64,000 bases of DNA from Austropuccinia psidii. Lineage: Eukaryota > Basidiomycota > Pucciniomycetes > Pucciniales > Sphaerophragmiaceae. Shown one piece after another: positions 11,898-22,761 of the stretch. The position numbers and the translations under genes were made by a program. The stretch covers positions 15,839,975-15,903,974 of the forward strand of contig JALGQZ010000011.1 in the NCBI GenBank assembly GCA_023105745.1. The letters are read 5' to 3'. The notes under the pieces are model-generated. The model made no database searches, had not been told where the DNA came from, and was given only the letters and a program-made list of their open reading frames with translations. How positions within the stretch are numbered: the stretch's first letter is position 1; every line of letters begins with the position of its first letter.

Positions 11898-13418
11898 TGT
11901 CAATCCATGGAAATCCACCCTCTTCGACCTCAATATGGCATATAAATGCCATATCCAATATATGCCAATTTGGCCATATCCATAATCATTGGCCAAATTG
12001 GCCATTTTCATGTCTTATGGCCTCAATGGTCATTTTATCATCTGGGGCCAACCTGGGCCCTTCACCATCATCAAGCCATTCTAGGCTGTCTCTGTGGTTT
12101 TGGGAATCTTGGGTATTTTCCATACAACAGGGAAAATACAGCACAAAAGCCTGTATTTGGCTCTTTAAGTTTCAAATACAGTTTGGGCACTTTTTGCGCA
12201 TTTTGCGCATTCAGCTGTATTTAGCCACTTGAGCCATATTTCTCATGAATTTTGTGAAAGATGCCCAAAAGGCCATATCAGGCCTTTTGGGGCTTAATCA
12301 CCAGTTTTTTTCATTTTGCACATTTTGCGCAAATACAGTTTTTAAGCTATATTAGCTGTATTTGGCCAAAAACCCAAAGATGGCCAAATACTCCAAAAGC
12401 TACTTTGTCACCTCTGAAGCTTCCAAAACCCAAATTTCATTCATATCCTCCTGGCATCTCCTCACAAGACCTTTGGCCCATTTCAAACTTCAATAACCAA
12501 AAGTGCCATATATGGTGTTATACACAATTATGCACCTTTTTTCAGCAGCAATCCAATGGCGGCAATTTCAAATGGTTGTTTCAACCGTTCAACAGGTCAT
12601 CAAGGTACACCTTTCAGAGGATTCATTAAGGCTCAAGGGCAAGTGTCACAATCTGAAATACCAATGATGCAATCAAGCAATCAATGGTTATTTTCACTCA
12701 CAGTATTCCTCCAACGGAATACTGGCTTTTCATTCTAAAGGGATATTAAAGAGGCAGTTCCAAAACAATGTATCAAGGGGCAATGCTCCACCAATCCACC
12801 TTGGAAACCCAATTCATTCAGTACAGTCTTAATTCATCAAGACCTTTATTTTCATTCATACACCATGGGAAGATCATTCAACCCAGTTCATTTCCCAACG
12901 CGGCAAGGTATACACTCCATCAGACAATCAATACAGCTCCCAGTATTCAATACAGGACCACTGCTAGCCTGAAGGAGTCAAGCTCTCAGCTTTTCACATA
13001 TACCACCCTCCTTTGACCCTGGGGGATTTTCCCCCAGTTAGTTAATATATTTTGATTTTATTTTATCTTTCTTTATCTTATCATTTTGTTAAGTGAATAC
13101 TGATATTATCAATTCAGTCATTTAGCACCTTTTCTCTTTTCTTTCTTTGCCTGTCAATGGATATTTGGTGGTCATATCCTTACTAATTCCATTGTTCATT
13201 TTGGCATGTTGAAACAATGATTAAGGACTTACTTGGTTGGCTCTTTGGCCATTTGGCTTCTCATTTCTTTCATTGCATCTTATCTTGTACTTGCATCCAT
13301 CTCAGAGAAATTTATTCTTTATTTTATTCTATTTATTCTTTCGATGTCTTCCAAGTGAGTTCCCTGATTTCTGAGTGCCAGGACAATCTTGATTTTCTCT
13401 CCAAAATCCCCTGTGACA
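11898..13418 (+). repeat. Solo LTR of gypsy1 (1,521 bp)
   Basis: It aligns end to end with both LTRs of gypsy1 (30900-32413 and 39026-40548). Termini are TGTCA...TGACA. Flanks TGTTG (11893-11897) and TGCTG (13419-13423) are a 5-bp target duplication with one change. The flanking sequence is the same as that around gypsy1, so this is the orthologous site after LTR-LTR recombination removed the internal region. A G5/C5 hairpin lies at 13019-13037. The ORFs inside (11876-12232, 12261-12629, 12768-13016) are present in all LTR copies through recent common descent and are not taken as genes. Confidence 0.9.
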
Positions 13419-14954
13419 TGCTGTAATGATGAGATAAGATGGTTTAACTATGATTTAATCAGCACTTAACCTAGAAATACTGATCAATTCCAGTAGATGC
13501 CATTAGTAAACCTTCACTAAAATGCTTATGGACTCTAGGAGGTATGATTTTCCAATATATAGAGCTCTTTTTATCTCTATTTTCCCCTCAGATGTAACAA
13601 AAACATAAAATCATTAAAATCAAAGGTAAAAGCTATATGGTTTTTATTTAAACCTAGTATCTGTTTAAAGAATTCAGTTAATCTTCAATTTCTTAATAAT
13701 TTTGACATTATTAATCAAATATTTAATGTTTTTGTTCAATTTCTTTCTAAAATCTCCAGTTCCATGTAAAAAAAACATATTTGTAATTTCTACTATTTTA
13801 GTTGTAAATACAATCTGCATAATTTGAATTTACATTTTTGGGCGTAAATTAATTAAAAATTATCATATTAAGTGTGAAAAGTAGTCCGTTTTCAGCTTTT
13901 CTATGAATTTTCTCTTTATTAATATTTTGAATAATTCTTAATTATATAACGTTAATATTGATAATTTTACTGTTATAAATTGTGTTTGATGATTAAATAA
14001 CAATTTTTAACACCTTAATTATTCCTTTGTAACAATACTAAACTCCCATAAATATATCAATTATTATATATTGATATATTAATTTTTGTTATATTGATAT
14101 TTTAATATAATTTATATTATTATATATTATTCAATAATACAAATATTTCATGCAATAATTATAATTATTATTTATCTTATGCTTTAATTCAATAAGGAAA
14201 TTCATAGTAAGATAAGTAAAATATTGCCAATATTTACTTATTATTTCATATTCAAACCTTACACAAACATACACCAACTTTAAGCAAAATTTTATATCAA
14301 AAAATGGCTATGCAAGACCTAAATTTCCTTACATTTTTAAAATAGTATTTTTCTTATTTTTTATAGAAAAATGCCAAAATCTTGTGAGGAGTGTAAGGTA
14401 CTGTAATGAGGGTTAAGATTTTGTTGAGCCATTCAGTAGTACAGCCTTTGAAAGATCTCATCAAAATATTGTAATTCAAATTAGAGGTGAAAAAATGGAA
14501 TTTCCTTTTAAGTTATTCAAATGAAATTTGTAGGGTAATTTCTGATGAATTGGGGATACAGCCTTTAATGTGGTACAATTTGATAGCCCTTATTTACAGC
14601 TTCACTTAAAGACCCCATTTGGTGGGTCTGTTTTTTGATTTCTGAATTTCAGATGTTGAATTCACATTCATATTCATGCTTAGGAAGAGTTTTTAACCTT
14701 CATTACTGGGTTAAATGTAACATTTTGGTTCCAAGAATGGTATTTTCAGAAAGGTGATTATTTTCTATCAAAGTTTGTCAAGATCAATGCTTATTTGTGT
14801 TGATTTCTGTATTTTTTTTTTGGCCTTATTGTACATCTCTTAGTTTCAGCAACGATGGAAAGGTGTGTGTTTCACCCTCTTTTGGTTACAATATTTGTGG
14901 TAATTTTTGGATTACATGCTTGTACCCTAGCTTTGAGTCACAGGCTTTAATACA
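13419..14954 (-). repeat. Probable 3' LTR of the fossil gypsy3, antisense
   Basis: On the minus strand the fossil integrase (14960-15965) is followed by a purine-rich tract (CTTTGGAGGGAG, about 14955-14966) and then TGTATTAAAGCCTGTGACTC, as expected for a polypurine tract and an LTR start. The rest to about 13420 is AT-rich, with a very AT-rich patch at 14040-14140. The other boundary is not defined, because the gypsy1 LTR inserted there. It is duplicated at 40554-42087. Confidence 0.45.
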
Positions 14955-14959
14955 CTCCC

Positions 14960-15965
14960 TCCAAAGAAGTCTCATCATTGATGAAAATCTTCTGTTCTCC
15001 TGTAGGCTTTGAATCCCCTGAGGTGGATTTGTCCATCAGATATATTTTCTTCTGGAAACCACTTGTCTTTGTCATCTTCCTGGGTTTGACACCTTGCAAG
15101 GTATTGTCTATGATCTTTCCAATTGATCTTACTCTCCCAAGCTCTGAGTATTCTTCCCACTGGGGAAGGTGGATCTTCTTCCACAGAATTCCTTGTTTAA
15201 GGGGCTGTTCTCCTCTTTGCAAAGCTGTCTTCACCAGTTTGATGATAAGGCTTGACCAGACTAACTGGAAAACTTAATTTCTCAAGGATAAATCCCCATT
15301 GATTTTTATCTTTACTGTATTCAACCACACAAGATTGATTGTGGTAAGGGGCCCTACATAGGATTACCCCATCTCAGTGGGACCTTTAAGGATATTACAG
15401 CTAAATGTTAAGACTAACACTTGATCTGCTTCTTTGAGCTCTGGTTCCCTATTCTCACTTGTGAAGCATCTTTCTGCAGTATCACAGGTATTCTTTCCCA
15501 TAGCATGGAAGTCTTGTGCTGTGGGGTGTACATTTAATGGGCTCTTTTTCAAGCAGTCCACTGGCATAATGGTTTCCATCCTTTCTCAAGTGTAGATGGG
15601 GTTTATACTGTCACTGATTCTTCACTGGGTCTATAAGCCAGTTTACATGCAGGGAGGGGTGTTACCCAACCATGGATGTATGAATCATGGTCCCTGTATT
15701 CCATCCCATATGCACTGAATATTCTGAATAGGTCTTTCATTGTCTGAATACTGATTTCTCTTAGCCCACCTGGTGGTGGATGGTGGGCTGTGGAAAGGGC
15801 CAGTTTGGTTCCCAGAATGTCACATAGATTGGTCCAAATTTCTGATGTGAATTTGAGTTTCCTATCAGAGATGGTCATTCTAGGTACTCAACAGTGTGCA
15901 ATTGCATTATTCCAGAGAATTATTGATGTAGCCATTGCTTCATATTCCTTGCCAAATGGAACAGA
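14960..15965 (-). pseudogene. Fossil gypsy3 integrase C-terminal half, antisense
   Basis: Minus-strand translation gives a decayed Ty3/gypsy integrase. Recognisable pieces are LWNNAIAHC and [19 protein letters not shown] (second catalytic Asp region, here SDRK instead of the usual SDRDPKF) and [12 protein letters not shown] (normally STAYHPQTDG). Later come HPTAQDFHAMGKN and DQVLVLTF...LKGP, which correspond to the tail aligned with 51710-51900 of gypsy2. The C-terminus reads DKDKWFPEENISDGQIHLR. Stops and frameshifts occur throughout. It would have catalysed cDNA insertion and is dead. It abuts LTR-Z at about 15966 without a visible target duplication, so deletion or recombination made that junction. 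Its second copy (54292-55262) was the target of gypsy2. Confidence 0.8.
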
Positions 15966-15966
15966 T

Positions 15967-17324
15967 TTGACACTGTTATTGAAAGATGAAAAATGCTTTA
16001 ATTCACTTATTGGGTGGTTCAAGGGTAAAAATTATTGTACAAGTTACAAACAATGGTTATAATGATTTTTTTAACTTGGTTAAAAGATTTGAAATGATAT
16101 TAAAAGGTTTTTTGGAAGATTTTATTGATTTCCTTAGCATTGTTTAAACTAATTATAAAAGAGAAAGATTCTGACATGAAGAGAAAAGTGGGGAAATGAA
16201 GGCATTCTTTTGTTGACACCAATTTTCTTACTATGAAGGTTGAATTGACTGGTATAAGCTGTGAGAAACACTCTGAAAATATAAAATCCAGTTATGGAAT
16301 CATTGAGCCCTGGTTTGGACCGAAAAAAGAGGCTGGCTTTAGCCCATTTTTGCTATTTTCAGCCATTTTGGACGCTTGAATTGGCCATTGCTATCGGAAT
16401 ACCTTTTTAAAGCCTTAAAAACACATAAAAATGTGTGTAAGAGACATGAAAGCCAGCTAAAACCATTTTTAAGAAAAAAATTCTATCTTAAGGGTAGGTT
16501 TACCATCATGAAAATAGTTAATGCTGCCATTGTTGGTATCAAATGCTCATCATCAATGGAGTCACAGACCCTGTGACTCAACCCAGGACAAAAGTGATGG
16601 ATTTTTGCATGAATTTTGACATCCCACACCTGTCAGCAAATAATGAGGGGTAGTCTGGCACCCCTGGAGCCAAGGTTCCTTCCCAATTTATTTTTTCTTT
16701 AATTCCTCATCACAGGTTATACTTTTAATTCAAATATGTAATTAAATTGAGTTTTTTACAGTACACGACTGTGATAATTGATACCTCATATGTAAATGAA
16801 AGTTCACTTATGTAATAGATGTGCACATTTTGAAATTTTCATTGAAAATGATTCAATTCCTCATAGCTTCTAAACTAAACACCACACCTCAATTTTAACA
16901 CAAAAATTGATTTTTAATGCAATCAAATTAAGCCTATTTAGAGTTGAGCTACAGAAATCTCACTCAGGGGGACCCCATGTTATTGTTTGTGAAAAATCCA
17001 GTGGGGAAATAACTTTGATAAGCTTATTGATTAGATAAAAAGCTATAATAATTGTATTCAAATTTTTTCAAAAAGTATTTGACTTTGAATATTTTTGTTG
17101 AAAATTTATTTTTACTTAATTTTTCAAGTAAAAATGTGTTCTTGCAAATTTAGCATTTAATGGAATTTTAATTTCAGATTATAATCAAAATTTCAATTTT
17201 GTTGATAAATTCTATATTTATATTTTAATTTTTGTCTTGATCATATAAACAAATTCATTCATTTATAATTATAACATAATTTTTATATGTGATCTTTTGG
17301 GTATATGAAAATACCTCTAAGTCT
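15967..17324 (-). repeat. LTR-Z copy 2, antisense, truncated
   Basis: It matches the reverse complement of the solo LTR-Z (47772-49597) from about 49215 down to the LTR start. It ends at GGGTATATGAAAATACCTCT..., the counterpart of TGTGAGCCTTAGAGGTGT read backwards. About 350-380 bp of the LTR's 3' end is missing at the junction with the fossil integrase. It joins directly to the repeat arm at 17325, and the same joint recurs at 56597. Confidence 0.75.
15985..16335 (+). pseudogene. Relic of the ORF antisense to LTR-Z, copy 2
   Basis: Reading from ATG at about 15987, the frame aligns with residues 19 onward of the ORF at 48820-49254 (MKNALIHLLGGS, VTNNGYNDFF, KRKVG, NYGI/SYGI, EPWFGP). It is broken by a frameshift near 16148 and by a TGA inside the KVG(K)-RHSF motif. 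No known domain is recognised. The unit 2 homologue is at 55280-55632. Confidence 0.4.
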
Positions 17325-19430
17325 CTGGCTGTAAACTCCTCAGTTCTTTTTTAGGTTAATTTTGTTATCACCAATAAATATCTGTCTTTTAGATCATCAA
17401 TAAGTTTCCAAAACTCATGGGTTGCTGAATTGAACTATTGATTTTATATGAGAGGTCAACTTTGACATTTACACTCAGTTTTGGTTCTGAGCCAGAATAA
17501 TTTTTATTTTTTCTTATCCTTCTGGGATATAAATGATACATTATGAAGGAAGGGAGCTTCCATTTCAGATGAATACTATTATGGGTCATTTGGCCTAGTT
17601 TTTCATCTTGTGAGGATTGTATTTCAATATTATTATTCCTTTTATTGATATGTCATTCTTATGCCAGTGTTTTGAGTCAGAGGCTGACAAATTTTATTCA
17701 CTTTATCTACTTTCTATATGTAATGGGTTTCTAAATTTGATATTATAAGTTATGAATTATCAGTAAAAATATTATCTCATTTTCTCATTTTGTAGAAAGA
17801 ACCTGCATATTTTTTAAGTTTTTTCTCCAATTAATAAACAAATGTCAATCTATTTATTTTTTGGATACATGAAATTGAGTTTATGCAAATATTTTCATTT
17901 TGTGAATTGGTTATTTGAAATTTTCAAGTTCTTTTTTGGATCAATAACTTATCTTATACTTTTCAAGAACCAAAAGGATTTAATTTGATAAGATTTCATA
18001 TTTTGAACGGAAAGGAAACTCAAATATTTAATACTTCCTACTTTAAAGTGTTTTCTCACAACTGGGTAACATTAAGAAAGAAAAGAACCCCACTATGTCT
18101 TATTATTTAATATTTTTCCGTTTTGTGAAATACTATTCTTTTATTTTTAATGATTAAAGGGGTCAGAGTTCAAAAAAATACATAATCAAGTAACAAAAAG
18201 TTGAATATTATAATTAGTAAGAGTATATAGGGAGTGCCCTGCGCCAATTTCAAGAGAAAAATGAATAAGGAAACTTGAATTGGGTTAAATATTCAACAAA
18301 ACACTCTGAAAAAAAATTTCTTGAAAAATATTTTTCTCATGAAAGAGGCCTTTTATGTAAAACCAACCTGTAAAGCATTCTTATTATAGAGAACCTTTTT
18401 CCAACATTTTTGTTTCCTTATTTTTGGATCTCACCAATCAGAAAGTACAGCATATTTCATGTTCCATTAATCAATAGTCGAAATTCCTTCACCCAACCTC
18501 TCTCACCTCCAGCCAATTTCTCAATCCTTTCTCCTTTCTTTGCAAATTTTTCTTCTTTATGCAGTATTTTTTCTTATTCCACAACAGTCATTCAAGTGCA
18601 TATGTTTTTATCTTTCAATATTCCTCATCTTGGTGTGAGGAAATACTCTCTATGGACTTATTCCTTTTGAAAAAATACAACATACCCAGAACCCCGCATA
18701 ATCCCTTCCATCCCAACTTAACAATTTATTTGAATGAGAAAAGGATTATAAAAAAAAAGGTCAAAAATTACCTATAATGGGTGTAACTCCCTGGTGTCTT
18801 CAAATAGAATCATTGATCTGGGGGTTTTTGATATATCAATTGTATTACTGATGATTCCCGCCTGTACTATGAGGGTGTTTTTTAAAAGACATTCCAATTC
18901 TAGATTTGCTTTCCAAAATCTGAATAAAGGAGGTGGGGGACGCATGAGGTTCTACTTTCAATAAGTTGATTCGATATAATATGAAAGAAGCGCTCTGAGA
19001 AACCTGGCCTCTATTGAGCCTATTGGCGAATCTATTTAAGGCCAGAAATACTGAGATGTGTTGTTTTCAGGGGTGATTCAGTAAAAATTTCCTTGAATTT
19101 TAAATCTGAACTTTAATGAAGGTATTTTGTTGTTGATTTTCCTATTAACGAAGATATTGAAATTTTTTCTTAGATTTTATAACAAATTAAGATAAAGCTT
19201 GTAGAATTGAGCTCAGTACCTGATAGCTTTTTGCGCAATTTTCATCAATGCTAGGTAAATGAAGGAGTAGAGGGTGATGTTCATTTTTCATCCTTCAGTT
19301 TTCGTATATGGTCGGGTTCAGAGATATAGAAAGAGCAGGGAAGACAATACTGATAATTCGATTCCTAAAAATTAATTACCCCTTCCTTTCAATGTGTCAA
19401 TCCAAATTTATGGCATTTAATAGGTGACAT
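17325..19430 (+). repeat. Repeat arm, middle copy
   Basis: This is the second copy of the arm at 5087-7288 and is much closer to the third (56598-58730). It begins at TGGCTGTAAACTCCTC fused to LTR-Z and ends at the inverted tRNA block. Short ORFs (18410-18670 and others) have no motif. The TATA-like GAGTATATAGGGAGTGCCC lies near 18222-18240. Confidence 0.75.
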
Positions 19431-19821
19431 ATCAGTAACCAAAAGGGGAATACTAATATTTCACCTATTGAATACCGTAAATTTGGATTGGCACATTCAA
19501 AGGAAGGAGTAATTAGTTTCTAGGACTGGAATTATCAGTATTGTCTTCCACGCTCTTTACCCATTTTGTCAGTAGTGTCTTTGGAAATTGCAAGTCCGCT
19601 AAGTGAAAAAGTTTGAGCTGAGTTCAAGATATTCTTTAAGAAAAAATTTCCTCAGATATAGTTATAAGGTAGGATATCAAATCTCCGAGTGAGGGAGTCG
19701 AACCCCCGTCTACAGCTTTCAAGTTCTTGAATGCACCCGTGTCCATTCAAGTTTGACAGGCAGTTATTCTACCGTTGAACTAACTCAGATTATTTTTAGT
19801 ATTCCCCTTTTGGTTACTGAT
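19431..19821. repeat. Inverted block bounded by perfect 25-bp inverted repeats
   Basis: The 25 bases at 19431-19455 (ATCAGTAACC...GAATACTA) are the exact reverse complement of 19797-19821. Everything between them is in the opposite orientation to copies 1 and 3. The tRNA-Asp reads on the minus strand, and its downstream sequence (matching 58837-59060) lies to its left in reverse. The flanks outside the inverted repeats stay collinear with units 1 and 3, so this is a local inversion of about 340 bp between short inverted repeats. Confidence 0.85.
19683..19789 (-). tRNA. tRNA-Asp (GUC) with intron, copy 2 (inverted)
   Basis: On the minus strand all arms of copy 1 are kept, including both Pol III boxes, the GTC anticodon, the 36-nt intron with its hairpin and the T-T mismatch in the anticodon stem. 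Acceptor TCTGAGT is at 19789-19783 and discriminator G at 19683. I see no base change from copy 1 within the 107 nt. The 3' flank reads ATTTG, lacking a T4 run. The lack of change while the surrounding repeat arm differs strongly suggests recent homogenisation or selection. It may be a working gene, or a hitchhiker in the repeat. Confidence 0.78.
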
Positions 19822-21161
19822 TCACTTCACGCACTTGCGATTTCACTACCGACAAAATTATCCATAACGTTACTTTTTCATCTCTGTGAAATAATAATTG
19901 AATGGGTTTCATCAAGAGTTGAGAGTCTCGAAAATCACAATATCGCCTATTTATGTAGTATTTCCTGACAAGATTTCAGGCGTGAGGAATCAAAATGCCA
20001 AATTAATTCATAGTAAGCCTTTAATAAATCAAAAGAACCTTTTTGAATAACTTTTCCCCTTTTGGTTTGCAAAAATAAGAAGTAGAAAGTTTGTCGAGTA
20101 TTTGAAAAGGTCCAAATATAATGTAGGATATTTCTCGTTTTCATGTAGATTCAAAAGATCCCTGACCTTCTTTTGTTTAGCGTTCCAATATTCACTACGT
20201 GATCACATAGCTATTGGTAATTGTTGTATGGCTATGAACACATAAGCAAAAGCTCTGATGAGGGTAATTTTTCCGGAAGACTTAAGCTGTTAGAATATTA
20301 ATCATTATCTCCTTTGAAAGATCAATTATCTTAAATATAGTCTTTTTTTATGGTGGTAGAAAATAAAGGGTGGAATAATCGATTTTTTCGAATTTGAAAT
20401 AACTTTTCAACTGCGTTCTTGTTCTAAAAGATTTTGTTAAAAAGTTAGCGAAACAAAAATCTTGCTTTATATTTAGAAATCTCATTTTTCAAATTACACA
20501 GTATATAAGGAATAGATTGATAATATTTCATCTTGTATATGGGTTTTGAATGTTCAGATCTATTGGAGACTTCTTTCCTTGAAAGATATTGGAGAAGTTA
20601 TAAACATATATCTTATTCAAAATACTTCTCAATTCAATTCGTTTTTTAAGAACTGATCTTAAATAGAATTTTTATATCTTTGTTTGAATCAACCAATTCT
20701 AAAAATAGAAATAGTTAATGGGGCAGTTTTATAGGGGTACAAATATCCGAAACAAATGAGTTTGAAAGCCTCTATAATTATGAGTGTTCTCTATTTGGTA
20801 GCTAATATAATTTATTTTCCCTTAAAAAGAAATATCTATCAATACATCCTTTCCAACCCTGAAAAGTAGGAAGAAATCAAAAATTTCCATTGTGGGTTTG
20901 GAAATTACACTATCAATTTCAGTCAAAGCACAGAAACTGACAATATGAACCCATTGTATAGCAGAACCTGAAAAATACCAAATATACTCTTTTTTCAAAT
21001 GTTATAGAATAAAGTTTCACATAATAATAATATTCTAAATTCTATGGAAACTTCATAAATTTGGAGTTAATTTGGGCCTTTAAAAAAAGGATTATTTGAG
21101 AAGATTTTGAAATGATTGAGCTTGGAAGTAAGGTTTGTTTTTGATACATCACCAGCAATTG

Positions 21162-21607
21162 TGACATCATAATTGATCTTACCAGAACTTTTGACACCGA
21201 CGTAATCAAACTGATCTGCATCACGACTGCGGATTGATCAATTCCCGCGTACAAATTCCAGTTCCAAACCGACTCTACTCTCTATTATATTCAGTTTTTT
21301 ATTTCTTTTCCACTTTCTCCTATAACTTATCCTCACAACTATTGATATGACCCGACGACTACAAACCTCGAATCAGGATCAAGACTCTTCTACTGGCTAC
21401 GGGTGATACAGAGGGACAGTGGAGGCTGTGTCTTTGTAGTTGAAAAAGTAGCTCAGATAGACGTAGTAGTATCCGTATCATTAGTGTTCTAGTCATCAAA
21501 GAACTTTACCACTACTGTGTGCTAGAAATATAAATATATATATTTATACTTCAATAAAGTGACGACAGAAGTCGTTAGATTGTAACCAACTCTTGACTAT
21601 TATTACA
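21162..21607 (+). repeat. copia1 5' LTR (446 bp)
   Basis: It begins TGACATCATAATTG and ends CTATTATTACA. A TATA-rich palindrome (about 21530-21548) is followed by AATAAA at 21552-21557, which plausibly supply promoter and polyadenylation signals. It is almost identical to the 3' LTR (for example TGACATC here, TGACGTC there). Confidence 0.93.
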
Positions 21608-21625
21608 TGGTAGCGAGTCGTTTGC
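21608..21625 (+). other. copia1 primer binding site
   Basis: TGGTAGCGAGTCG follows the 5' LTR directly. Its first eight bases equal those of the initiator-Met PBS known from yeast Ty1, so initiator tRNA-Met priming is likely. Confidence 0.7.
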
Positions 21626-21675
21626 ACTTGGTATAATTTCTGCACACAGAGCTGGAAGGACAGGTTGTAATTGAT

Positions 21676-22761
21676 ATGGAATCAACAACAGGCAAAAAGA
21701 ATCCTTTCCTGATGGACACCGAAGGAGAAGAAATGTCAAAACAATCAATTGTCAAACTGAACCGACAAAACTGGATTTGGTGGCGACAACAGTTGAAGTA
21801 TTCCTTTCTCTACAAAGGATACGACAGCTTGTTCAAGGCCAAATGGACCAAAAGCAATAAATCTACACCCAAATTCATCAAAGCCAATGCTTTCGGTATG
21901 TCTACTCTTCTGTCCACCGTATCAGAAGAACTTCAACCAGTTCTACTTCAGAAGGAATATTTCCTCAAATCTCGCGAAGCCCTGTCTGAGGCTTGTGGTC
22001 AAAACTCCATGGTCACTTTGTGTCAACGACTGTTTGATCTCTTCAATCTCACTCACAATCCAAGTACTTCACTTGCAAATCACGCCTATAAATTCACTGA
22101 CCTATTTCGGTCATTCCAAAACTGTGCAGTCGGGAATACATTTCAGATGGACATTGGTGAGGGTGCAGCTGCCGCAATACTACTAATGAGTATCAGACAG
22201 GACTCCTCTCTCACCGGTCTTGTACAAACCCTATACTACGCTACTCCGTTTAACCTTGAACAAATAACCAGCAGACTCCTGATTGAAGAAAGTCACAGGA
22301 CAAAGAAAATACCTCACTCCACACTATATCTAAGTCAATCCAAACCGTTGTATCAACCACCTCACCTAAACCACTCCTCAACCAGCCGATTCACCAAGCC
22401 AAGCTCAACCACTCAGCGCTATCCAAGGTCACATCCTTCAGGGGCCACTCCCACTCGTTTCAATCAGGGTGCCAACATGGAAGAAAAGTTTAAGGCATTC
22501 CTTGATAAGTACATGAAAGAGTACTTTGCCAATTCTCACTCTGCCAACCAGGCTGAAGAAGAGATCCATGATAACAAAACGACTGAAGAACTAACGGAGG
22601 ATGATGATGGATTCTATGTTCAGGAAGATGCACATGATCAGTTGCAACTAATGTCCATATCAAGCGAAAACAACACCAAACTCATACATGACTCAGGAGC
22701 TTCTCGATCAACAGTATGTAACTTAGCCCTTCTCACCGATCCTCACCCAACAACAAATTAA
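21676..22761 (+). CDS. copia1 gag with start of aspartic protease
   Basis: The open frame of 361 codons starts 68 bp after the PBS at ATG (MESTTGKKNP). Residues about 25-240 resemble the copia gag (UBN2/Retrotran_gag-like) fold, with LNRQNWIWWRQQLKYSF near the start. A low-complexity S/T/P/Q linker and an acidic stretch follow. The protease site LIHDSGASRSTV begins near residue 338 with its catalytic D-S-G. The frame then ends early at TAA (22759-22761) through a frameshift, and protease continues in another frame. I see no CX2CX4HX4C zinc knuckle between gag and protease, which is unusual for copia. The product would be the capsid protein of the virus-like particle in the cytoplasm. Confidence 0.8.
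   Translation: MESTTGKKNPFLMDTEGEEMSKQSIVKLNRQNWIWWRQQLKYSFLYKGYDSLFKAKWTKSNKSTPKFIKANAFGMSTLLSTVSEELQPVLLQKEYFLKSREALSEACGQNSMVTLCQRLFDLFNLTHNPSTSLANHAYKFTDLFRSFQNCAVGNTFQMDIGEGAAAAILLMSIRQDSSLTGLVQTLYYATPFNLEQITSRLLIEESHRTKKIPHSTLYLSQSKPLYQPPHLNHSSTSRFTKPSSTTQRYPRSHPSGATPTRFNQGANMEEKFKAFLDKYMKEYFANSHSANQAEEEIHDNKTTEELTEDDDGFYVQEDAHDQLQLMSISSENNTKLIHDSGASRSTVCNLALLTDPHPTTN

Larger units (their letters stand above)
7446..19430 (+). repeat. Tandem 12-kb repeat, unit 1 (11,984 bp)
   Basis: The whole interval is repeated in the same order at 19822-58730, where four large insertions interrupt it. Right after the tRNA (about 7470-7800 against 19830-20160) I count about seven differences in 330 bases. 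Near 15005-15210 against 54295-54500 the difference is nearer one in 15. Unit 1 keeps the empty sites for copia1 (AATTG, 8788-8792), LTR-Y (CACTG, 10547-10551) and gypsy2 (GTTCT, 14994-14998). It is a tandem genomic duplication with tRNA-Asp copies at both ends, not a single transposon. Confidence 0.85.

Noticed and set aside
11876..13016. Several ORFs of 60-122 codons in the gypsy1-family LTR, repeated at 30878-32009 and 38982-40145
   Set aside because: They occur in several frames of the same LTR and recur only because the LTR copies are recent duplicates. There is no motif and no sign that one frame is favoured.
13019..13037. GC hairpin followed by T-rich sequence as a bacterial-type terminator
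   Set aside because: The sequence is eukaryotic and the hairpin lies inside an LTR. Intrinsic bacterial termination does not apply.
14040..14140. AT-rich palindromic tract (copy at 41180-41270) as a replication origin or centromere element
   Set aside because: Base composition alone is not evidence, and it lies within a probable old LTR.
14978..16062. Plus-strand ORFs 14978-15277 and 15790-16062, with copies at 54205-54492 and 55044-55355
   Set aside because: They are shadows of the decayed minus-strand gypsy3 integrase; only the minus-strand translation shows family motifs.
5087..19430. Direct repeats 5087-7288 and 17325-19430 as the LTRs of one giant element
   Set aside because: No PBS, polypurine tract or matching TG...CA ends were found, the interior holds antisense fragments of other families, and the same arm occurs a third time. 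A segmental duplication fits better.
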